DNA of 64,000 bases from Allomeiothermus silvanus DSM 9946 (GCF_000092125.1 NC_014213.1:1-64000); one strand, 5' to 3'. Counted from the first letter of the stretch, positions 8,585 through 16,996 are shown. Made by a program: numbers and translations. The notes: generated by a model from the letters alone, not told the origin.

Positions 8585-9904
8585 ATGAGGTGTCCCATGC
8601 GCAGATGGTTTTGGTTAGCCTTGTTGGTGGTTTCGGCCTGTGCGCCCTCAGGCCCCAGCCTGACCCTCTCCCCCACCCGGGCCGCCCTGGGGGAGGAGGT
8701 GGTGGCCCGGCTCAGCGGGATGGGCTCGGAGGGAGCTCAGGTCTTTGTGGGCGGGGCCATCGCCACGGTGACGGCGCGTGAGGGAAACACCCTGCGCTTC
8801 CAGGTGCCGAATGTCTCCGGTGGCCCCCAGGTGGTGCGGGTGGTGGCCGGGGGGCAGGAGGTCCGGGCCACCCTGGGGGTGTTGGGCCAGGTAGACCGCC
8901 AGCGTATACTCCTGCGGCTACCCCTGAACCAGACCCCCAGGCTTCCCTCGGGCTTCACCCTGGAACGTAAAAGCGATCTGGCCTCCTGCGGCTTCACCCT
9001 GGCCGAGCTGGGGTATGCGGGTGAGGCCCTGGGCCAGGCCCTGGCGGAGCTAGAGGCCCAGGACCCCAGCTACAAGGCCGACCCGGAGAGCCTGTGGAGC
9101 CTTTCCAGCTGGGGGGGTGAGGCCATTGGCGCGCCCCTAGCCCACAACCGGGGCCGGCGCGGGGGTGGGGTGCGGGTAGCGGTCCTGGACACCGGGGTGG
9201 ATCCGGCCATCCCCCAGCTACCCGGCTACGACTTCGTGGAGGAGGACGCCGCCCCCCAGGACGCCTTCCCCGGGGGGCACGGCACCGGGGCGGCAGGCCT
9301 GGTGAAGGAGGTAGCCCCGGATGCCCAGATCGTCCCGGTACGGGTCTGCGACGCTTCGGGCGTCTGCCGCGCCAGCCGGGTGGTGCGGGGGGTGTGCTGG
9401 GTGTTGCAACACCGCTCGGGGCCCACCGTGCTGAGCCTGAGCCTGGGGGGGGACACCCCGGTGGAGGCCCTCAAGATCGCCCTCCAGGCCGCCCTAGGCC
9501 AGGGCATCCCGGTGGCCGCCGCCGCGGGGAACCAGGGCAACCAGGGCAGTCCGGCCCACTACCCCGCGGCCTTGGACCTGCCGGGGCTGGTGGCGGTGGC
9601 GGCCTTGGAGCAAAGCCCCTCCGGCCTCAAACCCGCCCCCTATAGCACCCGAGGGACCTATGTGGACCTGGCCGCCCCCGGCACCGCCTTGGAGTGCACC
9701 ACCCCAGGGGGCGGTATGGGGAGCTGCACCGGCACCTCCTTTGCCACCCCCCTGGTGGCCGGGGCCATGGCCCTGTGGCTTTCGGCCCAGCCCAACCTCA
9801 CCCCGGCCCAGTTGCAACAGAACCTGGAGCAGCACGCCAAGCCCATCCCCTTCCCCCCCCAGGAGGTCGGGAAGGGGATGGTGGACCTTTCGGTCAAACC
9901 CTAA
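8585..9904 (+). CDS. Secreted subtilisin-family (S8) serine protease, probable lipoprotein
   Basis: 439 residues. An internal ATG at 8597 would give the cleaner signal peptide MRRWFWLALLVVSAC with a lipobox cysteine, so either start is possible. Residues ~25-100 look like an IPT/TIG-type beta domain (PTRAALGEEVVARLSG). The catalytic domain shows all S8 residues: Asp202 in AVLDTGVDP, His232 in GGHGTGAAG, oxyanion Asn316 in AAAGNQGNQG and Ser385 in GTSFATPLVAGAMAL. There is no long pro-domain, and the ~80 residues between the TIG-like domain and the catalytic domain may act as one. It lies among surface lipoproteins and ends at a strong terminator. Confidence 0.88.
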   Translation: MRCPMRRWFWLALLVVSACAPSGPSLTLSPTRAALGEEVVARLSGMGSEGAQVFVGGAIATVTAREGNTLRFQVPNVSGGPQVVRVVAGGQEVRATLGVLGQVDRQRILLRLPLNQTPRLPSGFTLERKSDLASCGFTLAELGYAGEALGQALAELEAQDPSYKADPESLWSLSSWGGEAIGAPLAHNRGRRGGGVRVAVLDTGVDPAIPQLPGYDFVEEDAAPQDAFPGGHGTGAAGLVKEVAPDAQIVPVRVCDASGVCRASRVVRGVCWVLQHRSGPTVLSLSLGGDTPVEALKIALQAALGQGIPVAAAAGNQGNQGSPAHYPAALDLPGLVAVAALEQSPSGLKPAPYSTRGTYVDLAAPGTALECTTPGGGMGSCTGTSFATPLVAGAMALWLSAQPNLTPAQLQQNLEQHAKPIPFPPQEVGKGMVDLSVKP

Positions 9905-9916
9905 AGGCGATCCCCC

Positions 9917-9950
9917 CAGGCCCCCGGTTTCCCAGGGGCCTGGTTTTTTT
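9917..9950 (+). terminator. Rho-independent terminator after the subtilase gene
   Basis: The stem CCAGGCCCC (9917-9925) pairs with GGGGCCTGG (9935-9943) and is followed by a run of seven T (9944-9950). It lies 13 bp after the protease stop codon. Confidence 0.9.
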
Positions 9951-9969
9951 CAGACCCCATTAAGGCCCG

Positions 9970-9992
9970 GTTAAGCCCCCCCTAGCTACCCT
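9970..9992 (+). promoter_or_regulatory. Shared upstream motif, copy 2 (putative promoter)
   Basis: GTTAAGCCCCCCCTAGCTAC continuing to TACCCT (9987-9992). A second TTAAG begins at 9959, 12 bp upstream of the one here, giving a direct repeat of the kind SARP activators bind. The downstream sequence CAGGCTTCCT is also shared with copy 3. Confidence 0.45.
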
Positions 9993-10034
9993 GTGGCCAG
10001 GCTTCCTAAAGAGAAAGCCAGAAAGGAGAAGGCG

Positions 10035-11261
10035 ATGAAAAGGTACGGTTGGCTTCTAGGCGCTTTAGGTCTCCTGGCAGCAGGGCTTCTTGCGGGGTGT
10101 GGAGGTAGTTCCTCTCCGCCCCCCAGCTCCATCACCCTGACCGTGAAAGACCCCGCGGGTAACTTCAACGCGGCAGCCTACCAGGTGGGCTCGGGAAGCT
10201 GGCAGGCCCTGAGCATGAGCGGAACCGGCACCCTTACGGGGAGCTTCAATCTGAGCGGGAATACCAAGTACGGGGTGGCAGTGCGATGCAGCAACCTGGA
10301 GGTCAAGGTGATCCAGGCTGATGCCAGCGAGCTGGCCAATCCAACGCTGGAGTGCAGCAGCACCCCACCCAGTACCGTTCCTTTCACGGTGAACGTAAGT
10401 GTGGCTGCCGGCTTGCTTGCAGCTGGGGATCAGGTGTGCGTGAACGGTATGTCCTGCGCATCTGCAGCTGTTTCTGTTAGCCTCTCCACCAACCTCGAGC
10501 CCGGGAGCAACCGGGATATCCTGGTGACCCTGGTCGACTCGAGCAACAGCCCCAAAGTGGCTAAGGTGGTCAAAAATGTGAGCGTGAGCTCCGGGGGCAA
10601 TACCAGCGTTACACTTGCTACTGCGGACCAGCTCGCCCCTGTTTCAGTCACCCCGCCGTCCCCGCCAGCGGGCTACACCCCCTCGAGTGGGGGGGCCTTG
10701 TACGCGAGCCCAAATGGGGCTAGTGGATTTGTGTTTGTGCCGCCCTCCAGCTACCGGCCTGTGAGCGGTTTTGGGGGTAGCGATCTCTACGCGGCTTTTG
10801 CTATCGCAACCTCAGGGGGTTCTTCAGTAACAGATGCGAGGTTCTTCAACTCCGGCGCCCCCAGCCTGAGCTTCCCCAACCCCTGGGCAACCGGCGGCCT
10901 GACCTTCACACCGAGCGCCCACCCCTCTGTGGCCGGCCTCAATCGCCCCGAGAGCACCCTGCGCAGCTACCAGTTATACTTCCAGATACCGGGCCAGATC
11001 TACTACACCGCTATCGTGACCAAAGGCTGGCTGGGCAGCACCACCAGCTATGCCTTCCCCGACCTCTCTGCTGCCAGCCTGTTGGGCTACACCCCTCCGA
11101 CGGGTCCTAATGGGAGCTTTGATATCCGCGCCATCCTGAGCAATAAGCCCGTCTTTGTGCTTACCAGCATCAGTGGTTTCCAGACCGGGGATCACTACCA
11201 GGAGGCTATGGCCAGCATTAGCTCTTATACGGTAGGGTCTGGGTCTATAAACTTCCCCTAG
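10035..11261 (+). CDS. Exported lipoprotein, paralog of 7319-8533
   Basis: 408 residues from the ATG at 10035, chosen because it follows AAAGGAGAAGGCG and begins the signal peptide MKRYGWLLGALGLLAAG with lipobox LLAGC; an upstream in-frame start at 9993 would precede it by 14 codons. The mature part is beta-rich, with Ser/Thr/Gly-rich stretches, and parallels the protein at 7319 throughout (AAAYQVGSGSWQ, YGVAVRC, PSSYRPVSGFG, GQIYYTAIVTKGWLG). Function unknown. It is transcribed from the shared upstream motif at 9970 and ends before a terminator at 11280. Confidence 0.75.
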   Translation: MKRYGWLLGALGLLAAGLLAGCGGSSSPPPSSITLTVKDPAGNFNAAAYQVGSGSWQALSMSGTGTLTGSFNLSGNTKYGVAVRCSNLEVKVIQADASELANPTLECSSTPPSTVPFTVNVSVAAGLLAAGDQVCVNGMSCASAAVSVSLSTNLEPGSNRDILVTLVDSSNSPKVAKVVKNVSVSSGGNTSVTLATADQLAPVSVTPPSPPAGYTPSSGGALYASPNGASGFVFVPPSSYRPVSGFGGSDLYAAFAIATSGGSSVTDARFFNSGAPSLSFPNPWATGGLTFTPSAHPSVAGLNRPESTLRSYQLYFQIPGQIYYTAIVTKGWLGSTTSYAFPDLSAASLLGYTPPTGPNGSFDIRAILSNKPVFVLTSISGFQTGDHYQEAMASISSYTVGSGSINFP

Positions 11262-11279
11262 CTGTACCTGGGTTAGGAG

Positions 11280-11316
11280 GGAGGCCCAGGGATTCACTCC
11301 CGGGGCCTCCTTGGTT
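11280..11316 (+). terminator. Probable rho-independent terminator
   Basis: GGAGGCCC (11280-11287) pairs with GGGGCCTCC (11302-11310) and is followed by TTGGTTT. The T-tract is imperfect but the position 18 bp after the lipoprotein stop is right. Confidence 0.7.
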
Positions 11317-11335
11317 TGGCGGGCATTCAGGCTGA

Positions 11336-11358
11336 ATTAAGGCCCCCTGCGCTACCCT
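11336..11358 (+). promoter_or_regulatory. Shared upstream motif, copy 3 (putative promoter)
   Basis: ATTAAGGCCCCCTGCGCTAC continuing to TACCCT (11353-11358), the third copy of the block found at 7278 and 9970. CAGGCTTCCT follows, as in copy 2. It precedes the LamG lipoprotein gene by 46 bp. Confidence 0.45.
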
Positions 11359-11403
11359 GGCGGCAGGCTTCCTGAAGAAGTCTGTAAGGAGGAGGTAAAA
11401 GCA

Positions 11404-12165
11404 ATGAAACGGCATCTCTGGCTTTCCGGCTTGCTAGCAGGGCTTCTGGGTGCGTGCAGCCCCAGCCCGACGATCTCCTGTACCACCCCCTGCCCCGTGG
11501 CCCACTGGCCCCTGAACGAGCTCCCGGGGGCTACCTCGGTCCAGGACGTGGTGGCGAACCCCCTCTTCAACACCGGCACGCCCAAGCCCGGGTCTGTGGT
11601 GGCCTGGCCCGGCTTCTCCGGGCCCACCTCGGTCAGCGGGCAGTCCGGGGGAGCCCTCTACTTCCCGGGGAACGGGGACACCTACGTGGAGGTGCCCTCT
11701 ACCCCGGACCTCAACCTCTCCTACGGAAGCCTCTACCTGGAGGCCTACGTGGCCCCGGTGCAGTGCGGGGCGGGCGCCTACTACCCCATCCTGGACAAGT
11801 GGGACAAGAACAGCGCAAACGGGTATACCCTCTACCTGGAGGGCGTGGGTCCGGGGCAGGCGCAGGTGGCCCTTAGGCTCGGCGGGGGAACCTTCACCTC
11901 CAGCCAAACCTTCCCCGCCGACTTTCAGCCCCCCTCTACGGGCACCTGGACAAGGGTGGCGGTGAAGGTGGACGGGACGAGCGGCACCTTCTACGTCAAC
12001 GGGAACCCCGCGGGCACCTTCACCGCTCCTGCAGGGACTACCGCCAATACCCTTCCCCTTTGGATCGGCGCGGTGCACACGGCCCCGGCGGGCCTCTTTC
12101 CCTGCGAGATCGCCCTGGACGAGCTGAGGGTGGGCACAGTGAACCCCATCTTTAGCGGCCAGTAA
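11404..12165 (+). CDS. LamG/concanavalin-like lipoprotein
   Basis: 253 residues. Signal peptide with lipobox LLGAC (cysteine 18). The remainder is a single concanavalin A-like jelly roll of the LamG type: VAHWPLNE near the start, GGALYFPGNGDTYVEVPSTPDLN, then LYLEAYVAP, WTRVAVKVDGTSGTFYVNGN and a final IALDELRVG. Such domains bind carbohydrate or surface ligands, but no substrate can be read from the sequence. The next lipoprotein gene begins 10 bp downstream with its own GGAGG, so the two are probably co-transcribed from the motif at 11336. Confidence 0.75.
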   Translation: MKRHLWLSGLLAGLLGACSPSPTISCTTPCPVAHWPLNELPGATSVQDVVANPLFNTGTPKPGSVVAWPGFSGPTSVSGQSGGALYFPGNGDTYVEVPSTPDLNLSYGSLYLEAYVAPVQCGAGAYYPILDKWDKNSANGYTLYLEGVGPGQAQVALRLGGGTFTSSQTFPADFQPPSTGTWTRVAVKVDGTSGTFYVNGNPAGTFTAPAGTTANTLPLWIGAVHTAPAGLFPCEIALDELRVGTVNPIFSGQ

Positions 12166-12175
12166 GGAGGCAACC

Positions 12176-13423
12176 GTGAAACGCGCTTGGCTTTTTTTCC
12201 CTTTGCTGCTGCTCCTCGCGGCGTGCGGGGGCGGCGGCGTCCAGACCCTGAACGTGATCCTGGTGGATGGAATCGGAGAACCCCTTCAGCCCCTGGCTGC
12301 GGCCTGGCGGGTCGGCCCGCCCCCCTCCACCTCGGGCCTCCCCTGGAACGCCCTGCCCACGGGGCTGTCCAGCTGGAGCCTTCCCATCCCCTCTGGGGCC
12401 CGCTTCCAGGTGGCCTTCCGCTGCCCTAGCGTAGGGGGCGTGGACTTCTATGTAAGCCTGGATCTGAAGCGCAATGAGCTGGGAAGCAACCTGATGGTGC
12501 GCTGTCCTGTGGCCTATGCGAGCCCCACGGCGGCGGTAAGTGGGACCGTCTCCCCGAGCCTCGGCTCCGGGACCGCCTTCTCGGCCTGGGGTGCGCTGAG
12601 CCTCAGCGGGGGAAGCTTTGCCGGGCTCACCGCGCCCACAGGGCCGGGGCGGGAGATAGCGGTCTTCGGAGATAGCGGGAGCACCCCCCACTTCGGCCGC
12701 ACCGGTCCCGTCAGCATCCCGCCCGCCGCGGTTACCGTCAGCGTAAACCCTACGGGTACCCTCAGCCTCACCACCCCGCCCGCCTTCTTCTCCTACGCTG
12801 GCCTCGTCCTCTCCACCTTCGTCCCGGTGGACCTGGTTCCCCCGAACTGGACGGGCACGGGAAGCCCCCAGGCGGTGGCCCGGCCCGGTTCTCTCTCCGG
12901 CGGGGACCTCTTCCAGTTCTGGACCTGCCACGGCTCTAGCTGCGCCATCCTGCGCAAGGACGCCAGCGATCTTGCAGTAGCCCCGGGAGCCTCTCTCAGC
13001 CTCTCCGTGCCTCCTTTAAGCCTTTCCGGCAGCCAGACCCACACCCCAAGCGCCCTGCCCACCTTCAGCAACATCGCCTCGGGAGGATTTAGCCCCGGCC
13101 TCAGCTTCCTAGGCTACGCCCTCTTCCTTAGCGAGCCAGGGGTGCGCTACTGGCGGCATTTCGTGAGTCCTGGGGCCTTGGGCAGCGCCACGAGCTACTA
13201 CCTTGACCTGGAGAACGCCCCCGGCTTTGCCGGGGTGGTGCCCTCCCCCTTGAGCAGCGTCCAGCTTCGGGCCACCGCCTTCGCCGGGGACCAGCCCCTA
13301 AGCGCCCTCCTCGCCGCCCGGCCCATCCCCCGGGAAACCTTCAACGGACACACCCTCTTCCTGGACCGGATGTGGCCCGTGCACCTCGAGGCCGCCCTCC
13401 TCCAAAGCACCATCACCTGGTGA
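12176..13423 (+). CDS. Exported lipoprotein, distant third member of the 7319/10035 family
   Basis: 415 residues from a GTG start preceded by AAGGAGG. Lipobox LLLAAC then a glycine run. Similarity to the two upstream paralogs is weaker but follows the same order: an initial strand with VDG, FQVAFRC (compare YGVAVRC), a Ser/Gly-rich middle, and near the end LGYALFLSEPGVRYWRHFVS with LGSATSYYLDLENAPGF, which aligns with the RSYQLYFQIPGQIYYTAIV / LGSTTSYAFPDLSAASL region of the 10035 protein. Function unknown. Confidence 0.65.
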   Translation: MKRAWLFFPLLLLLAACGGGGVQTLNVILVDGIGEPLQPLAAAWRVGPPPSTSGLPWNALPTGLSSWSLPIPSGARFQVAFRCPSVGGVDFYVSLDLKRNELGSNLMVRCPVAYASPTAAVSGTVSPSLGSGTAFSAWGALSLSGGSFAGLTAPTGPGREIAVFGDSGSTPHFGRTGPVSIPPAAVTVSVNPTGTLSLTTPPAFFSYAGLVLSTFVPVDLVPPNWTGTGSPQAVARPGSLSGGDLFQFWTCHGSSCAILRKDASDLAVAPGASLSLSVPPLSLSGSQTHTPSALPTFSNIASGGFSPGLSFLGYALFLSEPGVRYWRHFVSPGALGSATSYYLDLENAPGFAGVVPSPLSSVQLRATAFAGDQPLSALLAARPIPRETFNGHTLFLDRMWPVHLEAALLQSTITW

Positions 13424-13429
13424 TTCGTA

Positions 13430-13494
13430 CCCCGCCCGAAGCGTTCCCCTGCAGGCAAAGCAAAGCGCCCTAGCTGGACACGCTTCGGGTGGGG
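13430..13494. repeat. Inverted repeat in the intergenic region
   Basis: CCCCGCCCGAAGCG (13430-13443) is the reverse complement of CGCTTCGGGTGGGG (13481-13494) except for one G-T pair, with a 37-base loop. It lies just after the lipoprotein gene and could end transcription, but has no T-run. Confidence 0.4.
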
Positions 13495-13649
13495 ACCCCC
13501 ACAACAAGAAGCAATCAGGGCTTGACTTTCCCAGCTAGCGGCAGCGCTGGGTGTCTTGGCACAGACCTCGCGCCAATGGGAGCGCAAAGGTCGTCTTTTG
13601 CCCGACAGGCCCGTCTGCTCCCCTCAGCCTTGAAGCTCTAAACATTCGT

Positions 13650-13691
13650 ATATTGCAATATTTTATCTATTGCATATAATCGGCGTACATG
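13650..13691 (+). promoter_or_regulatory. arsR promoter with palindromic operator, leaderless start
   Basis: TTGCAA (13653-13658), a 16-bp spacer and TATAAT (13675-13680) form a near-consensus promoter. The ATG of the regulator at 13689 lies 8 bases after the -10 box, so the transcript should be leaderless. ATATTGCAATAT (13650-13661) is a perfect 12-bp palindrome over the -35 box, with a related half (ATTGCATATAAT) over the -10. Both suit autorepression by an ArsR-type dimer. Confidence 0.65.
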
Positions 13692-14027
13692 GAGTCGCCC
13701 TTGCACCGGTTCAAAGCCGAGTTCTTCAAAGCCCTGGGCCATCCCGTGCGCCTGGCCATCCTCGACGCGCTGCGGGAGGGGGAGATGAGCGTGGGAAGGC
13801 TGGCCGAGGAGTTGGGGCTCGAGCAGCCCAGCATCTCGCAGCAGCTCTCCGTATTGCGCCAGCGGGGCTTCGTGGAGACCCGCAAGGAGGGTACCAGCAT
13901 CTACTACCGTACTGCCGACCCCAAAGTGTACGCCTTCCTCGATCTGGGAAGGGCCATTTTCGAGCGCCAGCTTAAGACCCAAAGCGACCTTCTGTCCGAG
14001 CTACAGGAAAGCTCTCCCCAGTCGTAA
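13689..14027 (+). CDS. ArsR-family regulator, Rv0081-like (no metal motif)
   Basis: 112 residues. Winged helix-turn-helix: FFKALGHPVRLAILDALREG, then the recognition helix in EQPSISQQLSVLRQRGFV and the wing KEGTSIYYR. The ELCVCDL-type metal site is absent, so it is not a canonical arsenite/zinc sensor. The pattern LxxFKAEFFKxLGHPxR...SVGxLxxxxGLEQxxxSQQLxVLR recalls M. tuberculosis Rv0081, which precedes a hyc-like cluster as this one does. Before the TnpB element inserted, its stop codon would have been close to the HyfB-like gene at 15188. Likely regulator of that operon (inference). Confidence 0.8.
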   Translation: MESPLHRFKAEFFKALGHPVRLAILDALREGEMSVGRLAEELGLEQPSISQQLSVLRQRGFVETRKEGTSIYYRTADPKVYAFLDLGRAIFERQLKTQSDLLSELQESSPQS

Positions 14028-14039
14028 ACTACCCCACGG

Positions 14040-15070
14040 CTAAAGCCGGGGGCTTCCAGGGACAGGATTATGCCAGATAGCACTCTCCGCTTCCCCCAGG
14101 TACGGCTGGTTTACGGCAGCCCAGCCCCGAACCGAAAGGTTCAGGGCTGCCACCTTATCCGCGGGGTCAGCGAACCCGCAGACTCGGCATCTAACCCTGA
14201 CCCTCTGACGGATGCCCTGGAGGTCTTCCAGAGCAACCGCCCGATTCGTGCGTTGGGCCTTCTCCACGATGCGCTTGGTAATGGTGTGGTTCACATGTTG
14301 GGCAAACCTCCGCTCTTTACCCGAGAGCTTTTTCAAACGGCGCTTGGCCCCCTTGGTGCCTTTCTTCTGCAACTTCTTACGGAGGCGGCGGTGGCGGTGG
14401 CGAACCGAGTTGAGGTGCTTGCCCGAGTAGGCCTCCCCGTCCGAGTCGGTGGCGAGGTTGACCAGGTTACCGGCAAAGCACTAGGCCCAAAGGGCCGGGC
14501 TTTGCCCGTGCGAGCCGGTATGCGCTACGCGCACCCCCTAGATGCCCAGATCCACCCCCAAGACCCCCCTAACCTCCACAGGGTCAGGCTCCTCGATGTT
14601 GACCGTGGCGAAGAGGTAGAACTCACCCCCCACGTAGGCCAGGTCGGTCTCGCCCTGCCGGGTCGCCAGCAGACGGCGCTGGTACTCCCCGGCGGCGAAG
14701 GGGATGGTCTGCCGCCCCCCTACGGTCCAGATGGACACGGTGGAAGCCGCCAGCTTCCAGGAGAGTACCCGGTCGTCGTAGGTGATGGCCCCGAGTTCTC
14801 GGAAGGAGCGTTTGACCCTCTTGTCCAGCTTGTAGGCGTCCACCACCTTAGCGTTGGCCCGCACGGCCATCTGAGCCGAGAGGTCGAAGCGGTCTTTGAC
14901 CGTGTGGTAGACCCGGTGGTGCAGGGGAATCTGCTTAAAGGTTCGGGTCTCCCAGGCCACCTCCCGAGATGTAGTTGCAGGCCGCGTTGAAGCGCCGCAG
15001 GGTGTCTAGCAAGTACCCCCGCTGTTTCGGGCGTGGGCAAGAGCTTGACTCTTGTCGGTGAGCTTCACAA
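14040..15070 (-). pseudogene. tnpB: tnpB (RNA-guided nuclease/transposon-associated) pseudogene
   Basis: Pieces of TnpB can be joined in order. The N-terminus (MKLTDKS...) is frameshifted near 15010. A 140-residue stretch ends with the first RuvC motif GVLGVDLGI. A 78-bp palindromic insertion carrying stops occupies 14463-14540. The frame then resumes with VNLATDSDGEAYSG and runs through VALEDLQGIR (second acidic residue). It jumps directly to CRVCGF, so the zinc-ribbon's first half and ~60 residues are deleted, and ends DKVAALNL. The protein cannot be functional. TnpB elements specify an omega-RNA over their 3' end; whether that survives is unknown. Confidence 0.8.
14463..14540. repeat. 78-bp palindromic insertion inside tnpB
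   Basis: On the minus strand the tnpB reading frame passes from GVDLGI straight to VNLATDSDGEA once these 78 bases (26 codons) are removed. The insert folds strongly: GGCAAAGC pairs with GCTTTGCC, GGCCC with GGGCC inside it, and TACCGGC with GCCGGTA outside. It is different in sequence from the 42-bp family but behaves alike. Confidence 0.7.
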
Positions 15071-15187
15071 ACATAGCATAGCACGAAGTCCTCAAGTGTT
15101 GAAGAGTCTATGGGGCTTCCCCGCCGCTTCGCGGCGGCCCGGTTTCCTCCCCATGCCTAAAGGCAGGGGTTTCCACGGAGCGTTTAG

Positions 15188-16996
15188 ATGAATCTTTTTA
15201 TCACCATCGCCTTGATCCTCCTGGGGCTGCAAAGCCTGCTGGCCCTGCTGCGCCCACCCGCGACCGGGTTCCTGCCGCTCTGCCTGGGAGGCAGCGGGCT
15301 GCTGCTGGTGGTTGCGGGCCTCGAGGCCTGGCTTACGGGCGCCCAGAGAGCCCCCTTGGACGCTACTGCGGGCTTCTACGTGGCCCTGCTGGGGGCGCTG
15401 TACCTGGGGGTGGGGCCCTATCTCCGGGAGTACCTGAGCCACCACGAACCCCGCCGCACTGGCCTCGGTCAGCCCGACAGGGCTAAGCTTGTAGCCTGCC
15501 TCCTCCCCCTCTTCGCCGCGGCTATGGTAGGGGTCGTCCTCTCCCCGCCGGGCTATACGTTTCTCTTTCTATGGGAGGGCATGGCCCTTTTGGGCTACCT
15601 CCTGATCGCCCTGGAGGGCCCGGCGGCCTTGGCGGGCAGCCGGGCCTTCTTCCTGGCCAGCCGCCTCTCAGGAGCCGGGCTGTTTTTGGCCTTGGTCCTG
15701 CTGACCCGGAAAGAGCCGCTCTCCGGGGGCTTGGAAAACTTGGTCTGGGCCGGGCTCGTACTGGGTTTTGGCACCAAGGCAGCGCTCTTCCCCTTTTCCA
15801 CCTGGCTGCCCAAGGCCCACCCGGTAGCTATGAGCCCGCTCTCGGCCCTGCTCTCGGGGGGTATGGTCAAGCTGGGGCTCTACGGGCTGTACCGCGCCCA
15901 AGCCTGGGTAGGCCCGGCCCCAGGGTGGGTGGGCTGGCTCCTGGTTGGGCTGGGCCTGGCGGGGGCTGTCTACGCCCTGGTCCGCGGCCTGGCCGAGGAG
16001 GATTACAAGGGGGTGCTAGCCTACTCTAGCGTGGAGAACCTCAACCTGCTCCTGGCGGCTTTGGGGGCGTACTTCTTGCTGAAAAGCCCCTTCTTCTTGC
16101 TGGCTTTCTTCTTTCACCAAGCGGCCCACGCCCTCTTCAAGGGGCTACTGTTCCTGGGTTCGGGAGCGCTTCCCGTGCGTGAGCTCTCCCGTCTGGGCGG
16201 CCTGCACCGGCTTTTGCCGCGCACGGCGGCCTGGAGTTTCCTGGCCGCGCTGGCGGCGGCAGGCTTGCCACCCCTGGCGGGCTTCCTCTTCGAGTGGTAC
16301 CTCTACCAGGGCTTCCTGGCAGCCCCCAAAGGCACCGGGGCGCTCTCCCTCCTGGTGCTGGGGGTCGGGGCGGTGGCCCTGGTGGGGGCGCTCGCGGCGG
16401 TGTCCTATGTACGCCTGTTTGGCCTGGCCTTTTTGGGCCAGCCGCGGAGCCTCGAGGCCGGAGAAGCCCACGAGCTGGGGATCTTCGGACAGCTCGGCAT
16501 GGGGATTTTGGCCGGGCTGCTCACGGGCCTCTCCCTCTTCCCCGCAGCTCTTCTGAGGCCACTCGAGCCCCCTCTGTACCCGGTGTTGTCCCTGTTCCTG
16601 GCGCTCCTAGGCCTGGGGGGCGGGCTGGTCTATCTCCTGGGTCGAAAGCCCCAGCGGGCCTACGACACCTGGGACTGCGGCTTCAACCAGCCGGGCCTGG
16701 CGGGCTCCGCCCTCACCCCCCAGATGCAGCCCCACGCCCTCGGCTACAGTGAGCAGCTGCTGCGGCTTTTTCCCTTTGTCGAGCTCAACCTCCGCCTCTC
16801 TCGGGGGGGGTTGCTGGACCCACCCAGGGTGCGCCTCGAGGTCGGCGACTGGCTCTTGGCCCTCGAGACCCGCCTGGCCCTGGGGTACACCGCCTTCGTC
16901 CGCCGGGTACAGCTCCTGCAGTCGGGTAGCCTACACCTCTACTTGCTGTTGCAGTTTCTGACCCTGCTCTTCGTTTTGGGGGTGGTCTGGCGATGA
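15188..16996 (+). CDS. HyfB/NuoL-like proton-conducting membrane subunit of an Ehr-type complex
   Basis: 602 residues, about 14-16 transmembrane helices. Antiporter-like subunit of a complex-I-related membrane module. Conserved pumping features are present: FGTKAALFPFSTWLPKAHPVA (key lysine in GTK), GGMVKLGLYG, VLAYSSVENLN and FFHQAAHALFKGLLF. The C-terminal YDTWDCGFNQP...LTPQMQPHALGYSE block is specific to HyfB-type proteins rather than NuoL. It overlaps the next gene by 4 bp. A lone NuoL-like DabB role is unlikely because the full Hyf set follows. It starts just downstream of the TnpB element. Confidence 0.85.
   Translation: MNLFITIALILLGLQSLLALLRPPATGFLPLCLGGSGLLLVVAGLEAWLTGAQRAPLDATAGFYVALLGALYLGVGPYLREYLSHHEPRRTGLGQPDRAKLVACLLPLFAAAMVGVVLSPPGYTFLFLWEGMALLGYLLIALEGPAALAGSRAFFLASRLSGAGLFLALVLLTRKEPLSGGLENLVWAGLVLGFGTKAALFPFSTWLPKAHPVAMSPLSALLSGGMVKLGLYGLYRAQAWVGPAPGWVGWLLVGLGLAGAVYALVRGLAEEDYKGVLAYSSVENLNLLLAALGAYFLLKSPFFLLAFFFHQAAHALFKGLLFLGSGALPVRELSRLGGLHRLLPRTAAWSFLAALAAAGLPPLAGFLFEWYLYQGFLAAPKGTGALSLLVLGVGAVALVGALAAVSYVRLFGLAFLGQPRSLEAGEAHELGIFGQLGMGILAGLLTGLSLFPAALLRPLEPPLYPVLSLFLALLGLGGGLVYLLGRKPQRAYDTWDCGFNQPGLAGSALTPQMQPHALGYSEQLLRLFPFVELNLRLSRGGLLDPPRVRLEVGDWLLALETRLALGYTAFVRRVQLLQSGSLHLYLLLQFLTLLFVLGVVWR

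Larger units (their letters stand above)
14031..15180 (-). mobile_element. IS200/IS605-family (IS1341-type, TnpB-only) element, decayed
   Basis: Bounded by subterminal hairpins typical of this family: CCCACGGCTAAAGCCGGGGG near 14033 and CCCCATGCCTAAAGGCAGGG near 15151, plus a perfect CCGCCGC/GCGGCGG hairpin at 15121-15137. It contains only a broken tnpB on the minus strand and no TnpA. It lies between the ArsR gene and the Hyf-like operon. Exact ends are not determined, since this family leaves no target duplication. Confidence 0.7.

Noticed and set aside
14040-15070. Functional TnpB nuclease
   Set aside because: Frameshifts, a stop-containing insertion and deletion of about 60 residues including half the zinc ribbon.
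15188-16996. DabB-type subunit of a CO2-pumping DabAB complex
   Set aside because: No DabA-like gene is present and the HyfB-specific C-terminus plus the full Hyf subunit set point to an Ehr-type complex.
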